This document shows, piece by piece, positions 61,746 to 64,000 of a stretch of DNA of 64,000 bases. Source of the stretch: Ruegeria pomeroyi (lineage in GTDB: Bacteria; Pseudomonadota; Alphaproteobacteria; Rhodobacterales; Rhodobacteraceae); NCBI RefSeq assembly GCF_021405525.1, contig NZ_JAGQAG010000004.1, positions 248,001 to 312,000 of the forward strand. Direction: 5' to 3'. The stretch's first letter is position 1, and the number at the start of each line of letters is the position of its first letter. Below the pieces are notes generated by a model. The model was not told where the DNA came from. It saw only the letters and a program-made list of their open reading frames with translations, and made no database searches. The position numbers and the translations under genes are program-made.

Positions 61746-62981
61746 CTAAGCCCCTTTGCCGACCAGCCCCCTCGCCATCCAATCGTCAAAGATCGCCAGC
61801 GCCCGGTCCGAGAACGCGGCGTCGTTGATATGGGCATCGAGTTCGACCAGGTCGGCATTGGCCGGACAGGTGCTGCGGATCTCCTCGCAAAAGGCCGCCA
61901 GCCCGTCCGCATCATGCAGCGGCGCACCGGGGCGGTCCCATTCGTTGCAGCCCCCGGTGGGCAGCATCAACGCCACCGGACCCTTGGCGCCCGCCAGTTT
62001 GCCACAAATGGCGCGTGCGACATCGCGGCGCTCGTCCGCCTCCAGCACTGCCGAGGTCAACAGACGGTTATGGGCGTGGTTGGGCCGGTCGGCCAGCGCC
62101 GGGGGCGGCGCCTGCCAGCCGACATAATCGACCAGATCGTAACAACCCGGCGCCACCAGCTGCGGGATGCCCTGCCTGCCCGCATTGGTCATCCTGTCAG
62201 CCCCCGCCGAGAGGCCGCCGTAAAGGTGGTTTGCTACCTCTTGCGGCGCGAAATCGAACACCGCGGCAAAGGCGCCCTCGGCCGCAAGGCTCTCGAACGC
62301 GCGCCCGCCCATGCCGGTGGCGTGGAACACCGCCACCTCGTATCCGCGCGCCTCCAGCTCCGGTTTCAGGCTGACCATGTAGCGCAGCACCGTCTTGCCA
62401 AAGCTGGTCATGCCGATCAGCGGCCGGGCGCGAACCGGGGCCTCGACCGCGCGCGCTGCTCCCAGCACCGCCCCAGCCGCCTGGCTGAGCGAGGCCTTGC
62501 AGATCGAATTCAACCCGTAGAGCCCCCCGGCCCAGAGGATCATCTGCACATCCGCCGGGATCCGCTCGGGCGGCAGCAGGGGCGAGAACGACACGGTCGA
62601 GACGATGTATTTCGGTACCCCAAGCGGCAATGCGGCGCACAGGTCCAGCGCCAGATCGGTGCCCATGGTGCCGCCCAGCACGATCGCCCCGTGGATGCGG
62701 CCAGCAAGATACAGCTCCAGCGCCTTGGCCGCCGCGCCACGCGCCATGATCTGCATGGCGGCATTCTCGTCACCACTGTCGATGGCCGCCTGTATCGAAC
62801 TGCCCCCCGCCTCGGCCACCTCATGCTTCGAGACATCCGTGGGCCGGGACGGATCGCCCAGCACGCTGACATCCATCGACAGCACGCCGCCCCCCTGCCC
62901 CCTGATCACGCCAGCCAGATAATTCAGCTCGTCATCCTTGGTGTCATAGGTGCCCGCGATCAGGATCGTCTTGTCACTCAT
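61746..62981 (-). CDS. Tm-1-like ATP-binding domain protein (UPF0261)
   Basis: 411 residues. ILIAGTYDTKDDELNYLAGVIRGQGG, AIVLGGTMGTDLALDLCAALPLGVPKYIVSTVSFSPL and GMTSFGKTVLRYMVSLKPELEARGYEVAVFHATGMGGRAFESL are the family signatures; GTYDTK and GGxxGT bind the nucleotide in the plant Tm-1 homologue. It is often paired with a PEP-hydrolase-like TIM-barrel protein; the partner, if once downstream, has been lost at the IS110 join. It follows the aldehyde dehydrogenase gene by 27 bp. Confidence 0.93.
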   Translation of the reverse strand: MSDKTILIAGTYDTKDDELNYLAGVIRGQGGGVLSMDVSVLGDPSRPTDVSKHEVAEAGGSSIQAAIDSGDENAAMQIMARGAAAKALELYLAGRIHGAIVLGGTMGTDLALDLCAALPLGVPKYIVSTVSFSPLLPPERIPADVQMILWAGGLYGLNSICKASLSQAAGAVLGAARAVEAPVRARPLIGMTSFGKTVLRYMVSLKPELEARGYEVAVFHATGMGGRAFESLAAEGAFAAVFDFAPQEVANHLYGGLSAGADRMTNAGRQGIPQLVAPGCYDLVDYVGWQAPPPALADRPNHAHNRLLTSAVLEADERRDVARAICGKLAGAKGPVALMLPTGGCNEWDRPGAPLHDADGLAAFCEEIRSTCPANADLVELDAHINDAAFSDRALAIFDDWMARGLVGKGA

Positions 62982-63008
62982 CTCTGCCTCTCCTCCCTCT
63001 GGCCGCCG

Positions 63009-64000
63009 TCAGAGTTGCATCCAGGCGGTTTTCAGGTCCACGTATTTATCGAGCGCATGCAGGCTCTTGTCATGGCCGTTGCCCGACTGGCCGACGCCGC
63101 CCAAAGGCACGGTGCCGTCAGAACCGCCATAGGTGTTCACATGCACCACACCGGCGCGGATGGCGCGCACCATCCGATGCGCGCGGCTGAGGTCCGAGGT
63201 CCACAGACCCGAAGCCAGACCATAGACGGTGGAATTGGCCAGATCGACCGCCTCTGCCTCGGTGTCGAAGGCGCTGACCGCCAGCACCGGGCCAAACACC
63301 TCCTGCTGGTTCAGCGTCGCGTCGCGCGACACACCGGTCATCACCGTGGGCTGCATGTAATATCCGCCCGTCTCCTCCAGAATGCGCTGGCCGCCGAGCG
63401 CGCAATCGGCGCCCTCGGCCAAGGCGGTCTCGACAAAGCGCAGGTTCTGCTCCAGCTGCGCCGCCGAATGCACCGCCCCCACGGTCGAGCCCAGATCGAG
63501 CGGGTCGCCCACCCTCAGCGCGCTGGCATGGCGGCAGAGCGCATCGACGAATTCGTCATGGATCGACCGTTCGACGATCAGACGCGAACCCGCGACACAG
63601 ACCTGCCCCGAATTGCGAAAAATGCCCGCCGCCGAAACCTTGGCCGCATGATCCAGATCGGCCACATCACCAAAGACCACATTGGGCGACTTGCCGCCCA
63701 GCTCAAGGTAACAGCGTTTCAGGTTCGAACGGGCGGAGTACTCCAACAACCGCCGCCCGACCGCGCCCGAGCCGGTAAAGACCAGAATGTCGATCTCCAT
63801 CGACAGGCCCATCGCCTCGCCAACTTCGGATCCCTTGCCGGTGACCACGTTGAACACACCCTCGGGCAGCCCCGCCTCCAGCGCCAGTTCCGCCAGACGC
63901 AGGATCGAGAGCGAGGCGCTTTCGGCCGGTTTGACCACGATGGAATTGCCCATGGCCAGCGCCGGCGCGATCTTCCACGCGCCGATCATCAGGGGGAAAT
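63009..64000 (-). CDS. NAD(P)-dependent aldehyde dehydrogenase, N terminus beyond the window
   Basis: About 330 visible residues of a family near 490. It begins in the window at FPLMIGAWKIAPALAMGNSIVVKPAE (cofactor region). YLELGGKSPN holds the general-base Glu and IFRNSGQVCVAGSRLIVE the nucleophile Cys; QQEVFGPVLAV and LDKYVDLKTAWMQL are the C-terminal signatures. Closest in style to gamma-glutamyl-aminobutyraldehyde or betaine-aldehyde dehydrogenases; the substrate is not determined. Confidence 0.95.
   Translation of the reverse strand, partial: FPLMIGAWKIAPALAMGNSIVVKPAESASLSILRLAELALEAGLPEGVFNVVTGKGSEVGEAMGLSMEIDILVFTGSGAVGRRLLEYSARSNLKRCYLELGGKSPNVVFGDVADLDHAAKVSAAGIFRNSGQVCVAGSRLIVERSIHDEFVDALCRHASALRVGDPLDLGSTVGAVHSAAQLEQNLRFVETALAEGADCALGGQRILEETGGYYMQPTVMTGVSRDATLNQQEVFGPVLAVSAFDTEAEAVDLANSTVYGLASGLWTSDLSRAHRMVRAIRAGVVHVNTYGGSDGTVPLGGVGQSGNGHDKSLHALDKYVDLKTAWMQL

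Noticed and set aside
1-64000. CRISPR arrays, tRNA or rRNA genes
   Set aside because: I saw no regularly spaced repeats and no cloverleaf or rRNA-like sequence. Faint cases could be missed without tools.

Overview
The window looks like a member of the Rhodobacterales (roseobacter group). The evidence is a high-GC form I aerobic CO dehydrogenase operon, three-gene TRAP transporters, an EcfG/NepR/PhyR general stress locus, a bacteriophytochrome with its heme oxygenase, and a RepC fragment typical of repABC replicons. I cannot tell from sequence alone whether this is chromosome, chromid or plasmid. It is a mosaic, and several of the joins between blocks are truncated insertion sequences.

Left to right: (1) 1-8954, minus strand: a form I cox cluster, coxC-like regulator then coxM-S-L-D-E-F, a truncated nucleotidyltransferase, coxG, and a second XdhC/CoxI-type gene that breaks off in-frame inside an IS66 remnant at the window edge. 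(2) 9105-9736: a frameshifted tyrosine integrase. (3) 10274-18245: a catabolic cluster with an Asp/Glu-racemase-like enzyme, an M24 metallohydrolase, an M20 amidohydrolase, an Lrp/AsnC regulator, a diaminopropionate ammonia-lyase-like PLP enzyme and a TRAP transporter. (4) 19172-20775: a DUF736/ParB chimera joined to a truncated IS3 element.

(5) 20870-42678: the most striking block. It is a roughly 22-kb island of envelope and stress genes (MscS, host-attachment-like protein, two DUF1328 proteins, Dps, MgtC, CsbD, phospholipase D-like enzyme, holin-X, PRC-barrel and others). It ends in ecfG-nepR and divergent phyR and also holds a bacteriophytochrome HWE kinase and a degenerate HisKA_2 kinase. 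I can read 15 EcfG-type promoters (GGAAC, 16-17 nt, CGTT or GTT) in it, including a head-to-head overlapping pair between phyR and nepR. One promoter has no gene behind it and instead precedes a candidate small RNA with two C-rich hairpin loops.

(6) 42696-52406: accessory, plasmid-like DNA: an IS6 remnant fused to a broken alkaline phosphatase gene, an AraC-linked operon with two DUF1254 proteins, a RepC fragment, a RES-Xre toxin-antitoxin pair, a broken ardC and a second IS3 copy. The two IS3 copies are direct repeats that flank about 31 kb. (7) 52635-57717: an AT-richer block with an amidase, a second TRAP transporter and a TetR regulator. (8) 57824-61733: an intact-looking IS66 element, a broken unknown gene and a 5'-truncated IS110 transposase. 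(9) 61746-64000: a Tm-1-like (UPF0261) protein and a partial aldehyde dehydrogenase.
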